A stretch of 64,000 bases of DNA from Rhododendron vialii (taxonomy: Eukaryota > Streptophyta > Magnoliopsida > Ericales > Ericaceae). Location: assembly GCF_030253575.1 (NCBI RefSeq), contig NC_080564.1:3020501-3084500 (forward strand). The letters run 5' to 3'. A model generated the notes under the pieces. It searched no databases and had not been told where the DNA came from. It saw nothing but the letters and a program-made list of their open reading frames with translations. Numbering within the stretch: position 1 is the first letter of the stretch; each line of letters begins with the position of its first letter. The translations under genes were made by a program, and so were the position numbers. Of this stretch, positions 25,680 to 36,984 are shown one piece after another.

Positions 25680-25705
25680 GCTGCATGTGCCGTAACCTCG
25701 ATAGG

Positions 25706-25731
25706 CTATAGTAGTCGTCGTCGTCGTCGTC
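25706..25731. repeat. GTC trinucleotide microsatellite
   Basis: Six uninterrupted GTC/TCG units beside the TIR element. Confidence 0.9.
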
Positions 25732-25800
25732 ATAATCCACCAACGGACAACAACGTCGGCAAGGTACATTCTCTCACTGTTAGATCCCATCTCTCCGCCA

Positions 25801-26050
25801 CCAGGGGTCGTAGCCTAGTGGCTCACAACTCCCACATGGTTTGGGTGGCCAGAGGTCACGTATTCAAGTCGTGCTAACGATGTCCTCTTGAATTTGGCCT
25901 TATTGTGAAGCCCGACTGTGGTCCACTAGTCCTTGGTGGGGTGGTAGTTGCAATGGCTCCTTGGTCCCTTTCGGGGCCACCGCAGGTCTGAAGTCGATCC
26001 CTATAATTGCGCTCAGGTTAGGGTTGTGATGCCCAATCGCCCCCCTAATT
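25801..26050 (+). mobile_element. tRNA-derived SINE
   Basis: Head with a near-consensus box A (GTAGCCTAGTGG) and a box-B-like GTATTCAAGTC about 50 bp downstream, then a body of about 170 bp containing GGTGGGGTGG. It resembles the other SINE-like heads in the window in organisation but not in body sequence. Confidence 0.55.
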
Positions 26051-26282
26051 AGAAGATCATAAAGCTACTAATAATATTAAAATGTCTAGATTTCAATAAT
26101 AAAAAAAATTAATTTACTGCTATGAACTTGGTGAAAAAGGAATGGGGAGAGGATATAATTGTTGTAGGATTGTATTTTGTGGATTTTGTTTGAGGACAAT
26201 GAGGAGGGAACTTAGTGAGCATAGACAGATTGTACCTGCAACAGCGGAAAAAATTAAGGGCGAACACTACTTTTATTACTAC

Positions 26283-26325
26283 ATATCAGATTAGATTAGA
26301 TTAGATTTGATTTGATTTGATTGTA
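26283..26325. repeat. GATTA/GATTT pentanucleotide repeat
   Basis: Alternating GATTA then GATTT units upstream of the kelch frame; a simple-sequence repeat. Confidence 0.85.
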
Positions 26326-26604
26326 GATTACCATGTCCTTCAATTTGTCTTTGGCTAACTGTTGAACTAGTTACACTTTTTTTTTTTTTTTGAAACGACA
26401 AAATATTATTAAGAAACTTGATAGACATTGCATGAAAAATTGAACCCTTACTATAAGGCCCTCGTTGGTATTTTCAGGCGATGTGGCTCGGTAGCGGCGG
26501 CTGTCCGTATAATCTTTCTCTTGAGATGTAGTCACCCTTGCGTGAACACAAGGGACGAGAGGTGAAGAAGAATATACCATTTCCTTGCTGCTTAAAACAG
26601 GATC

Positions 26605-27804
26605 ATGGAAAGTTTTGGAGTGGAGACGGAAGAAGGCGTGAAAAATCGGAATCTTTACTTGTTCTACCAGGATGTTTGCTCGAAGCACACCCTGCATGTT
26701 TACGCGATAGATTCGAGTTCACTTTTAATGTATCTTGTTACCAAATTGTCTCGAGGAAATTCGTGTGACATGGGTTGCATCGCGCATGGGTCAAAACTTT
26801 ATGCTATTGGCGGGGTATTCCGTGATAGCCATGCTCAGGGATACCCACAAGATGTCTTGGTTTGTGATCTCAGCAAAAGAAAGGGAAGAGAAGGTGATCA
26901 GTATAAGTGGAAGGCCGGCCCCGCGCTGAATGGAGGGAAGCCTTATCCCATGGTAGTAGCAGTAAAGGGGAAAATTTATGCTTTGGCCGGACATGCTTAC
27001 CATGATGTACCCGTGGCCATAGACCCGACGTAAAAGTTCTTGGATCATCAAGGAGTTTGGTACCCGCTGCCTGAACCTCCCTTTTATTCCTGGTATAAAA
27101 CACATCCTGGCCCTACGTTGCTCTGTTACACCGTCAATGACAACATCATCTATGTGCTGGTGAAGAAGCCGGACGACAATCAGCTTGTGGAACTCTTGTA
27201 CTCGTTCAGTGTTCTCAAGAAGAAATGGAAGGAGCATCCACGTGGTGTTTTGTGTGGCAATCGCGTAGGGGATAATCTATCAAGTCACAAATGGTTCAAG
27301 TGGGCTGATGTTGAGGACGGCAAGCTGTATCTGTCTGAAGCTTTTGGTGGCAATTGTAGACTGTATGCTCATGACTTGATCACCTCTAAGAAGAAAAAGT
27401 TCGCGGATGAAATCGTCTCTGATGCCTCTGCTTGCGAGATCTACGGTGGCCTCCCGTTATCTTGGGACGTTCAGTCTTCTTACCTTGAGTGTGGTTGCAA
27501 TGGGGTTCCTTATGTCCGTCTGCCAGTGAAATAACTGAAAATTTTGGATGTGTCCAAGCAATCTCTCGTAGCACACGTCGGGAATCGAATGTTGCTTGTG
27601 GTCTGTGCGTACAAACCCCCGCTGAAATTTCCTTATGATGGGCGCTTTGTTTACACATGCTTGTTAAAGCTTGTGAAAATAGAGAACAACATTTGCAAAG
27701 CCAGCTGCAGTAAAAAATTGAGAGATTGCGCTGTAATTGTGAAACAGCAGTACCATAAAATCAACAGGCTTTTCGACGACATCAACGCATGGTCTACAAT
27801 GTAA
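26605..27804 (+). pseudogene. Kelch-repeat protein, single exon, two in-frame stops
   Basis: One 400-codon frame starting at ATG 26605 (an in-frame TAA lies just upstream) and ending TAA 27802-27804, interrupted by TAA at codon 143 (27031-27033) and codon 310 (27532-27534). No other frame shift is needed. Kelch-like blades are visible: GSKLYAIGGV, KWKAGPALNGGKPYPM, KGKIYALAGH, ADVEDGKLYLSEAFGG and LPLSWDVQSSYLECG. No N-terminal F-box is present. Plant kelch proteins of this type are usually single-exon and act as substrate adaptors or have unknown roles. The clean frame with only two nonsense codons suggests recent decay, or a sequencing or allele difference. Poly-T just upstream (about 26379-26391) marks a repeat border. 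Confidence 0.8.
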
Positions 27805-29570
27805 ATTGTTCTCTCCCTTCTTTCCCCCCCTTTTTCCTTGTATTATGTCATGGTTTGTTTCCTATCGTAAAACTTCATGCTTGCGTTTTATTTTTTTAAA
27901 TTTTGGTGAGCTTGTGTACTCGTCTGTTTTTGTGTTTGCACTACGCCTTTTGTCGACTTTTAATTTCTCTCTTTGGTTCATCGTAGTCAATCCGCAGGCT
28001 GATCAATGGGTTGCTAGTTTTTTCTCTTTTTTTTTGTGTGTGTGTAGTTTACACAAGTTTAAGTCCCTTGTTATAACTTATTGCCTTTTTCCCCCTCTTC
28101 TGAATTATGCCATTTCACAACTCATTAGATACAACAATTGATGATTGAATACATAAACTATTCTTAATTTGATGGGAGAATGTTAAAACGCAAATAATAA
28201 AATAATTTTGTTGTTGCCGAATGCCCAGAGCATTTTCAAACTTATGTCAGTGGGGTTCTCGTATAGTGTAACTGTTCATTTATATGATCTGGTACATCAA
28301 TTATAGACAAACAATTTTAAATTTAATTTGTATTTATGGGATTTTCTGTTTTAGGGAATTGGGTATCTAATGGATGATGTGCCAACCAAATTTATGGAAG
28401 GAAATCTACTATGCTATGTGTCATTGGAATAATATACCTGGAGATTATGTTGATGTAAAGATATGGCTGTTTTTTTTATAAGCTGATGGGCTTGTGGCAT
28501 TATTTCTATGCCCTTCATACTTGAAATTTCTATCACGTGGACGTTTACTTGATGATGTAGGTGAAAAGGTCATGGATGAGATGGTACAAGGTTCTAACCA
28601 AGGGGCTGCTATCTTTGTGGTAAGGTTATGCATGTTGTAAATCTCTTTTTTGAAAGTCTATTAACTGTGTTTGTGTGTATTGGGTAACCATTTTAAATCA
28701 CTTATTTATAGAGACGAAGAATTCTTTGTTGAATCCAAAGAAGTTTCCTAGGTTCCAGTATGTAGGTTTTTACCTTTTCTGAAAATTTGGCCGAATAGTT
28801 GGAGTGAAGCTACATCTGAAATCTGAATTTGATGACCTAGCGATCACCAAGTAAACTTGCTTTTTATATGACAATAGTTCGGATCTGTTGACTTTTTGCT
28901 AGCCGCGTTAATCTACATTTTCTTAACAAGTTGAAATTTGAATAAGATCTATTATTAACTTTGTAAGGCTTCCAATGACATAATGGGTTTGCTAAATGAT
29001 GTCCGATATGTTCTTGCTCTGGTGTTTATTACTACATGTTGTAAACTTTTTTTTTCTTTGTTTTTCAACATGTGTTGTTCCAGCCTTGGAAAACATAGAG
29101 AGTTTCTCTTTCCCTTTATGTTAGCTTGGGTCGAGGCTAGAGTAAACGACATGTGTATTTGTTTTCGTGTACTCGTGTTTCTTAGAAATTTCTCTCCATG
29201 TCTACATCATATCTTGTTTGTGTCTCATCTTTGCATCCTTGATTCTGATGGCAAAACAAAATTCTAACTAAAATCATACTAATCTTTTTTGTGCCTATTT
29301 GTTATTTCAGTTGGTAATTTCGTTCCTTGAAGAAAGTGTCTGCTTACTAAGTTCTATGTTTGGAAGCATAACTGTTAAGTTTTGTGTTCTGTTTTTTGGG
29401 AATTCAAGAAACAGTAGGATATATAGATATTTAATGGTATTTTATGTACCTTTTTGGTTCATTTTTATCCAGAGGCATGAGGATGACATTGTGGTAGTAG
29501 TTTTTTTTTTTTTGGTCTACAAACTAGAGCTAAAAACAGCAATAAACAACATATCCACTGCGACAAAATC
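27805..29570. other. Intergenic, no gene seen
   Basis: T-rich sequence downstream of the kelch pseudogene. Around 28445-28640 the composition is more codon-like (a frame with GSNQGAAIFVV), but it is too short to assign. Nothing else supportable. Confidence 0.4.
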
Positions 29571-29574
29571 TAAG

Positions 29575-29945
29575 GCCTCTCAAAGGTCAGTCTCGCCATG
29601 TCCACTGCGACAAAATCTGCAATCTCATCAGGAGGCATAGACAAATTGGCCATTTTCTTTTCTTGGTCTACCCATAGTTTGCAATCATATCAACAACTTT
29701 GTAACCCTCACAAAGAGTGTGCCTAATCTGACCATTACATCTGGCTAGAAAGAAGTGATCTGCATTCCTCCACACTAGTTGTCTGTTCGGGAAATGGAGG
29801 TTTGGCCCATCCTTCTGTAGACTTGATGGAGCTTCTTAGCCTGTTTCGACTTCAAACTGGTTTAGTCTTTGCCCGAATAGAAGTTTGCCCTTGAAAATGG
29901 TCCAAAGCTCCACTTCCAAGCTAGTGCAACCCGGTAATTGACTGT
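29575..29945 (-). pseudogene. LINE ORF2 C-terminal RNase H fragment, frameshifted
   Basis: On the minus strand, pieces in more than one frame resemble the plant L1-type RNase H tail: GQIRHTLCEGYKVVDMIANYG, then PPDEIADFVAVDMARL in a shifted frame, preceded by LWTIFKGKLL. Stops and shifts separate them, so this is a dead retrotransposon 3' fragment. Confidence 0.6.
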
Positions 29946-30235
29946 AGAATCCCATGATATAAGTGCCTTTATCATATGCAAGTGTTGTATAGATTGTTAT
30001 ACATCGTGGAGCCATTTCCCACTACAAAAATGCTACTCACAACAATCCAAATACAACACCAAACACAACCTCTCACATACATGTGGGCTCTACACACACT
30101 ACTATGTGTAGGCCCCACGTGTATGTGAGAGGTTGTGTGAGTTGTGTTTGAATTGTTGTGTGAGTAGAATTGTCCTTCCCATTAGCTTAAGCTTTTGGGA
30201 GAGTTGGTGCCATAACATGGTATCAGAGCTTTGGT
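29946..30235 (+). mobile_element. LTR remnant with tRNA-Met primer-binding site
   Basis: TGGTATCAGAGC at about 30219-30230 is the standard initiator tRNA-Met primer-binding site of plant Copia and other LTR elements. It directly follows GTTGGTGCCATAACA, an LTR 3' end. An LTR start TGTAGAATCCCA lies near 29943. No downstream gag/pol is seen. A hairpin MITE (30033-30167) is nested in this LTR. Confidence 0.6.
30033..30167. mobile_element. Hairpin MITE nested in the LTR remnant
   Basis: 135-bp near-perfect palindrome: CTACTCACAACAAT...ACAACCTCTCACATAC on the left pairs with GTATGTGAGAGGTTGT...ATTGTTGTGTGAGTAG on the right, with a loop of about 25 bp. No coding capacity. Confidence 0.85.
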
Positions 30236-30320
30236 TTTGAGTGGTCTTGGGTTCAAGTTTTTTTCGTGAACGGGCAGTATTTCCTTAGGCCCCATTTGAT
30301 AACAGTGATAGATTAATGCC

Positions 30321-30466
30321 TTTTGCTTATATAATATTTTAATTATCAAAAAACATTCTTGCAAATAAGTCTGATGAAGTGAGAACAAGCTTTTTGCTTA
30401 TATAATATATTTACTTATAAAAAAACATTCTTGCAAATAAGTCTGATGAAGTGAGAACAAAGGAAT
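30321..30466 (+). repeat. Tandem duplication, period about 72 bp
   Basis: Two copies of a unit from TTTTGCTTATATAATAT to CTGATGAAGTGAGAACAA, differing by a few bases and one indel. Confidence 0.9.
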
Positions 30467-30900
30467 GGATGAACATGGAAGAGCTAAAGTTTTGTATGTC
30501 TGATAGCTTCCAGAAATCTGTGATAGTAGCATGTACGTAATTTATATGTTTTTTGGAGCTTTGCATGCTGGAATGGTTCGTACGGGATGATAATATGTTG
30601 TTATGAGCAAGGGGTTGTGCATTGGGATATGTTCATGCAGCTTCAACATGTTTGATGTTTCGATCAATGCCAGCATTACTCCCTTAATTCTCTTTCAAGT
30701 AATGCATTTTGCATTTTGTCTTGTTTTTTTTTTAAAATTTTATAGGGTGATGGCATGTATTGGGATGTGACTCCTTGTTCTCTTTCCACAGGTGTTGCGG
30801 AGTTGATGCTGTGCTCTTGTCATTTTAAAGTCATCTTTGGTTCCATTAGCTGTTTTGAGATGATCCTTAATCGGCCGGCAACTTTGTTGTTTAATTTATA

Positions 30901-31171
30901 CTTCCTCCGTCCCTTTTTAAGTGTCCTGTTTCGTAATTCAAACTTATTAAAAAGACATCATCATTATACCTTTTACATCAACTTTTTCTTCCACTTTTCC
31001 TACTTACCCATCATCATTACACTTTTACTCACTTACTTTTCAAAAAGAAATTTACTTTTAGGGATAAAATAGACAATACACCAACTTTTATCCACTAACT
31101 TTACAAAATGGACACTTATTAAGAGACAGTCCAAAATGGAATACTGAACTCTAAAAAAAGGACGGAGGGAG
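30901..31171. mobile_element. Stowaway-type MITE (Tc1/mariner)
   Basis: Ends CTTCCTCCGTCCC and GGACGGAGGGAG are inverted and TA flanks both sides. Inner paired words AAGTGTCC and GGACACTT extend the inverted repeat. 271 bp. Confidence 0.85.
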
Positions 31172-31173
31172 TA

Positions 31174-33071
31174 TGTAATTAAGACTGTACTCTGCATGTC
31201 GACTTTACTAGCTACTAGGATGCACTCGTTTGAACAATGTTTATTACTGCAAACTTTTAAGTGTCCGACCCTTGTGTGGTAAGTTAGTGGATATTTTGAT
31301 ACTTAAGGTCTTACTAATTATAATCCACCTGTCCTTGTTTATATATTTCTTACCGTGTAAATGAGGTCGGCATTTAATTTACCTTCGCCATCTAACATTA
31401 TTCACGGATGTTTGGAAATATAGTGCAGTTTTTCAATCACCAAGCGGGGACTTGCTTCAGAGTTTTGAATATACTGCAGTTTCTCAACCCCACTTTCTTT
31501 TCTATGTCTTTCCTCAGATTGATTTTTGAATTTTAATTAGGTTGGAAAGGTATGAGATCGTCGGATGGCCAGACTACGGTGGGGCAAGCTAGACGCCTGT
31601 GACGGAAAAACATTGACGCAAAAATAGAGAAATGCAATCTTCCCCTTTTTCTTCTTTCATTTTCGTGAATCATCTTTTGTAGTGGGAAGTCCAAATTCTC
31701 GTTCTTCATTAAATTGATCATTGCACTGAATTTTTTCTCACGTCCTTGAGTGGTGGAATCTCTAATTGCTTTTTCAACTCAAGACCCTAGATGATTTGGT
31801 TTGTTTGAACTTTGAACAAAGCAATTATTTACTTCGGGGAATGCCTTCCACACTCCACTTTCCTACAAAAACTCTCTTCTTTTTTTTCTTCGGTCGTGGA
31901 ATTCATGCATAAGAAGGAACTCTTCACTGCCAGAATTGGTAAAATTGCCTCAATAGAGGCAAGTATGCATAACCAAGTGCCGGTATTCTATAATTTAAAA
32001 TGGTGTATCTTCCTTCCTTGAAAATAGCTATCACTACTTTGTGTTAGGGGTGCACACCGGCCCACTAGCCCGCTCAACCCATTTTTTCAAGGGATGGGGA
32101 TATGTATTTAGGCACATCGGGTTGGGTTGGATTGAGTTTTTAATTTACTCCCATTTAGTTAATAGGATGGGCTTGAAAATATTTATTTAAGTCTAGTTCG
32201 GTCCAATAAAATAATGACAATGACTTGCATTATATATTTATACTATCAAAAAATATTGAGAAGGGAAAATAACTACTCCATTATATATACCAATATATAC
32301 ACAAAAACCATCTTTTTAATGCTTACAATTACATCTATTCCTTAATCTTCAGATGACTATAATTATTATGGTTGCAAACTCTAATCTTATAATAGTGGAG
32401 ATGATTAATTTATATTTGGACTATTGGACACTATAATTTAGAAAATTAAATGGGCTACTTGGACAGGCTACACTATATCCGTTTGTTATTCTGTTGAAAA
32501 GATCAAACAAAATACGGTTTTCTTTTTTTGAAAGTGAAATACGGTATTCAAATTTATACTTACTGAAGAACGTTTGTAACGTGGAGGATTAAAACATGGA
32601 AAATCATGACTACATTAATTTTCATGTAATCCGTCCTTGAGATTAAATTGTTGTCTTCTAGCGGTTGCCATTGACAAAACAAAAGATTGGAACGAGAACA
32701 TGGGTCCTCGAAAATGATTGTTAAGGATCAATGTAAACAAAGAAGTTAAGCATCAATGTAAACATAGAAGAATAGGGAGCTAGGGTAGAAAGATATGTAA
32801 AAGAAGATATATGTTTTGTTTACCCACAGGGTTTGCATTGGTTTCTATTTTATTTTATTTTAATTTATGGTTTTTAATAAATCAAGAATCAAACTACTAT
32901 GTACGAATTATGAATTTGAATAAACAAACCAACTTATAAAATTCATAGATCCAATCCAATCGAAACGATTAAAATATGGTTTGGTTTCGGTTTTGAACCA
33001 CGATTCACTTGAAATTGCAATATCATCTCCAATTGAAAAGATAGTGATGGGATACCAATTCATTGTGGGGG
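31174..33071. other. Intergenic, no gene seen
   Basis: AT-rich, no supportable gene or structured repeat. The frame at 31812-32021 is isolated and unrecognised. Confidence 0.45.
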
Positions 33072-33380
33072 TCATGGGGCCCACTTCGGTGTCCAACGCA
33101 AATGATCAAAACCGTTGATTGTTTTTCAAATATTATTTTTAGTACCCAATCCAATTTCAGCTTTATGGAGTACATGTAAGTGCTTCATCTAATGCTGACT
33201 TTTTTTCTTTCTTTTATTATTATTTTAGAATCCTAAATTCTGCAAGAAAAATTGGACATATGATCAAGCACTTATATTTATCCAATTGAGATGAAATTTT
33301 ATAGGGATATTCAAAGAATATTTAAAAAATAATCTATGGTATAGATTATTTGTATGAGACCTCTAAGTAGGTCCCACAAT
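33072..33380. mobile_element. Foldback element, same family as 2452-2783
   Basis: Left TCATGGGGCCCACTT...CAAATGATC pairs with right GATTATTTGTATGAGACC...AGGTCCCACAA. Near the centre, GTACATGTAAGTGCTT is inverted against AAGCACTTATATTTATCC. The shared GTAAGTGCTT and TTGAGATGAAA/TT words tie it to the copies at 2452 and 33509. Diverged. Confidence 0.6.
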
Positions 33381-33508
33381 TGACCAGTACCCCATCGGTA
33401 CTCTTTCTATTGGTACCTGTAGTGTCTTTGGTTTTTAAGAATGGAGGTTGATCATCAACCCTAATGCTAAGGGGACAGACCACTCCATACCAATGGGGTA
33501 TCGGCGAG

Positions 33509-33782
33509 CACGTGGGGCCCATTTTGGGTCCCGCATGTATGATCCAACCCATTCAATAATTTTTTAGAAAAGAGTGGACCTGTGAAAAATCAGCTCAATC
33601 GATGTGTGTATGTGCTCGATCTGATCTTTCATTTTTTCATTTAAATTTCAGAAAAAATGAAAGATTGAATAGAGTACCTACATATATCGGATTAAGCTGA
33701 TTTTTCATGGGCTCATTCGATTTTGTTTTTAAATTATTTAACAGTTCGAATCATCTGTGCGGAATCTAAAGTGAACCTCGTG
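33509..33782. mobile_element. Foldback element, same family as 2452-2783
   Basis: Inverted arms of about 125 bp: TGTGAAAAATCAGCTCAATC pairs with GATTAAGCTGATTTTTCATG, CTTTCATTTTTTC with GAAAAAATGAAAG, and the outer end CACGTGGGGCCC with the degenerate AGTGAACCTCGTG. The arms meet at the short AT-rich centre near 33650. Confidence 0.7.
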
Positions 33783-35868
33783 TGCTCGTTAATACCCATC
33801 CATATGCTATTGGTCGGTACCAATGCAGGGTGCTTGATCTTTGCGTTTCAGCATGAAAAAGTCAGTACTAATTAATATGGTCCACCTATATCTTGATCTT
33901 GCGTTCCAGCACGAAATAGTCAGTACTAATTATTATGGTCCAACTGTATCTTAATTTCAGTAAAAGGAATTAAAGAAAAAACATCCTAGCAGTTTACAAA
34001 GACTTTCTTTCTTTGAATCAAGGACCACTGTAAAAGAAACACAAAGCCCATTTGCCACCCTACTGACTCCTGCATAAGCTAAGCTAAGCTAAGCTAGGCT
34101 GAGCAAGGCTGGAGTACATAAAGATGGTAGTACTACTCTTACTAAAATAGGAAAATGGGCAGACCTCGATGAATTACTCTCCCTGCTTCCCCCTTTCTTC
34201 TCTCTCATTCCCTTGTTGTTGTTGACCTTGCTTTGAATACCTGCATCTCTTCTTTCCTTCCCAAAGTTCTATCCGGACGTCTTTACATTTTCGGTCTGTA
34301 CAATCCTTAGGTGACACGTCAACCTAATACCAGATGTTGCTCAAAGGAATGCTTGGACAATTGGACCTTAGTTTGCTTTTTTACGTTGGTTTCCGACGAT
34401 CCCAATTCCAACATTATGATACTCGATCCAGTTGTTTTAACTTTTAACCCGTAGTTATCCCCAAAACAATTAAGCTCTGCAGATTATATATTATTATGTG
34501 TACATTCAAATGTTTTAAACTATCAATAAAAGAAGCATGGTAATGTTCACATAAATTGATTTGGGTCTCTATGTATGCCTTCTCTGATGCCATTTGGTTT
34601 TCATTTGGGGATATGGTTCCGCAGTAAAACAAGTATAATGGGGCCACTATTTCAATGGCAGCCATTTTGTGCATATTTTCAAATATTAGGTCTGTTTTCA
34701 ATCCTCTCCCGTCCATATCCCCAATGATTGGGGACTAAATGAGTTTTGCTTTTGTTGTAAAATATAAGAAAATACATAATAATAAGTGAACCATTTTTTT
34801 TGGGTTATTTGAGTTTGAATTTTTAATATAAATGAAGTATTGATGATGAATATATTTTCAATTATGAAAATATTATTATTTTTTGATCCGCAAAACAGAA
34901 TTTATGAAAATATTTGAATACTACTATGTGTAGAACAGATTTTTGCAACAGATTATTACTTATAATAATTTCTAAAGATCAGAAATTGAATCTCTATTTT
35001 ACTTTTTTTCTCGTTTCCCAGGACTCATTATCTTTGCATATAAATTTTTATGAAAATATTTTCACAACTGTGGAGAATTAAATGCATACATAATTATAAA
35101 ATCAGTGTAACTTATAGTTAATACACTAAATCTAAAGGTAAAAGAAATTCAAGAGTTTGTCCGAGTGAGCATGAGATAGCAAATCAAAGGACTTGCGTAA
35201 TCCTAAGAGGATGCAAGCTTTGTTCTTTCTCAATTGTTATTCGATATGAAAAAATAAAATAAATTTTAGTTAGAGCGGAGCCAAATTGGGGCTTCTTATC
35301 CTTCATTTTGCGATATTTTTCGTTTGGGAGCCAAATTCTAATAATGCATTATTTCACAATGCATTCTCAAAACTACACTTTAGATGCGCAATTTGAGAAT
35401 CAGCTATGGAAGAGGTTTTGCATTCTTATTTTGGATTATCTTCTCAAACACATAATTATTTTTAGCATTATCCACAAAATACTCATTTATAATCTATTTT
35501 GAGGATTATCCTCCCAAACACTACTAGATATTGCAAAATCGGTTCCACACATATCTTCTAATCTCTCTACTAGATTTATAAGATCTTTTGGTAACAATCC
35601 AAAATCAATAACTTATTACAATTTAAAATGCAAAAATAACTAGGCTCTTAAACGGGCCCTAGTAAATTGGACCCTATATTAACATATGGAACATGTTTTA
35701 TGTTTACTGACGAGTTTGGATGGAACTCATTTTTTATTTTAATTAGCGACCATTCCCCGCTCGTAGTGTCGCTTTGAAAAATTAAAAGCCATAAAAAAAA
35801 AAGTTGAAGATTAGACGAAAAATTTCAGCATTATATTGAAGGGAAACCAAAACCATGAATTCGTCCGG
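33783..35868. other. Intergenic, no gene seen
   Basis: AT-rich. Contains a short AAGCT-type tandem stretch near 34078-34100 and CT-rich sequence at 34180-34260, but no supportable gene. Confidence 0.45.
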
Positions 35869-36817
35869 GATGCCACGTGGCAGTCCCTTACTCCTCCTTT
35901 TCATTTCTTTTACATGCAGTAGTATCTTTACCCCGGGCCTCGTTCAGTTGTCAGGAAAGTACAAAAAATGATGGAAAAATCAACTTTTCCATAACTTTTT
36001 GTAGTGTTTAGTTGCCAGAAAAGTAGTGGGAAACATGTTCTTAAGTTTTTCTGCAAGATTTACTTTCTTGCAAAAGTGATTCGACCAAAAGCATAGGATT
36101 TTGCAGGAAAGTTTTCTCTATTATGGGGGCTAAAATAATTGGCGGGTAAGAAAAAAAGCAAATGACGCCAATACCAAAAAAATACGAATTAAATTATTAG
36201 AAAGTCACTTTGAGATTTACGTGAGTAACAACAATTTTGACTTCTGTGGTATTTTCTGAGATAATTGTTGTGGAACAAAATTAGTAATTGATTTTTTTAT
36301 CTTGTCATTAGTCTTCAGTTTTGTTTTGTACTTACTAATCATCAGTTTATCAATGAGTTTTTGTATTGGCAACTAATCAAGCATAGTTGTTTAAAATTTA
36401 TTTATTTAGTTATCATCTACTTATTTTTTAAGCTTCATGTTAAGGCTTTGCATTAGATAAAATACATTTTTTGGTATGTGTTAGCTTTCAAAGTTACTTT
36501 AAGCCATGAAAAATAAAGAAGTTTTTCATAAGTGTCTTTTCTCAACAAATAAACCACTAAATTTGAGTTTTTCTGCAAAAAAATTTTGTCAAATGAACAA
36601 TCACAGGAAAATAGATTTCTTTTTCCTTTACTTCACTTTACTTGAATTTTCCTGAAAATAACTTTTTTGTACAACATTCCTGACAACTGAACGGAAAGGA
36701 AAAAAGGCCGGAGAGAAAAGAAATAAAAATGCAAAAGGGAATTTTCTAAAAGCGATTTTACTAGTAGTACTGTGAAAGAAATGGAAAGGAGGAGCAAGGG
36801 ACTGCCACGTGGCATCC
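35869..36817. mobile_element. Foldback element with G-box palindromes at both ends
   Basis: Roughly 950 bp. Left GGATGCCACGTGGCAGTCCC pairs with right GGGACTGCCACGTGGCATCC; the next 30 bp (CTCCTCCTTTTCATTTC) are also paired. A second inner inverted pair, CGTTCAGTTGTCAGGA (35941-35956) and TCCTGACAACTGAACG (36678-36693), lies about 60-120 bp inward. Each outer end therefore holds a perfect 12-bp palindrome TGCCACGTGGCA (35871-35882, 36803-36814). The interior is AT-rich without coding. Whether this is one element or a second element nested in a first is unclear. Confidence 0.7.
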
Positions 36818-36984
36818 TGATCGTTCCTGGTGCGTACGATTTCTATAGTACGTACTCCAGTAGCTGGTAGCTACCAGCTATTACTCCTAACGTAAGAACG
36901 GCTAGTTCGGTTCAGGCTCCGTTCCACTTTTTAAAAAAGTGACTTTTTCTAGGTCCAAAAAGGAGGCCTGTTCCAGACATCAAG

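Noticed and set aside
25801..25870. Possible tRNA gene
   Set aside because: Box A and B are present but no acceptor or anticodon stem can be formed; it is a SINE head.
26605..27804. Programmed stop-codon readthrough in the kelch gene
   Set aside because: Both stops are TAA with no known readthrough context following, and two are needed; decay or error is simpler.
35869..36817. A hidden gene in the 60-codon minus frame at 36633-36815
   Set aside because: The frame begins in the terminal inverted repeat and has only low-complexity hydrophobic sequence.
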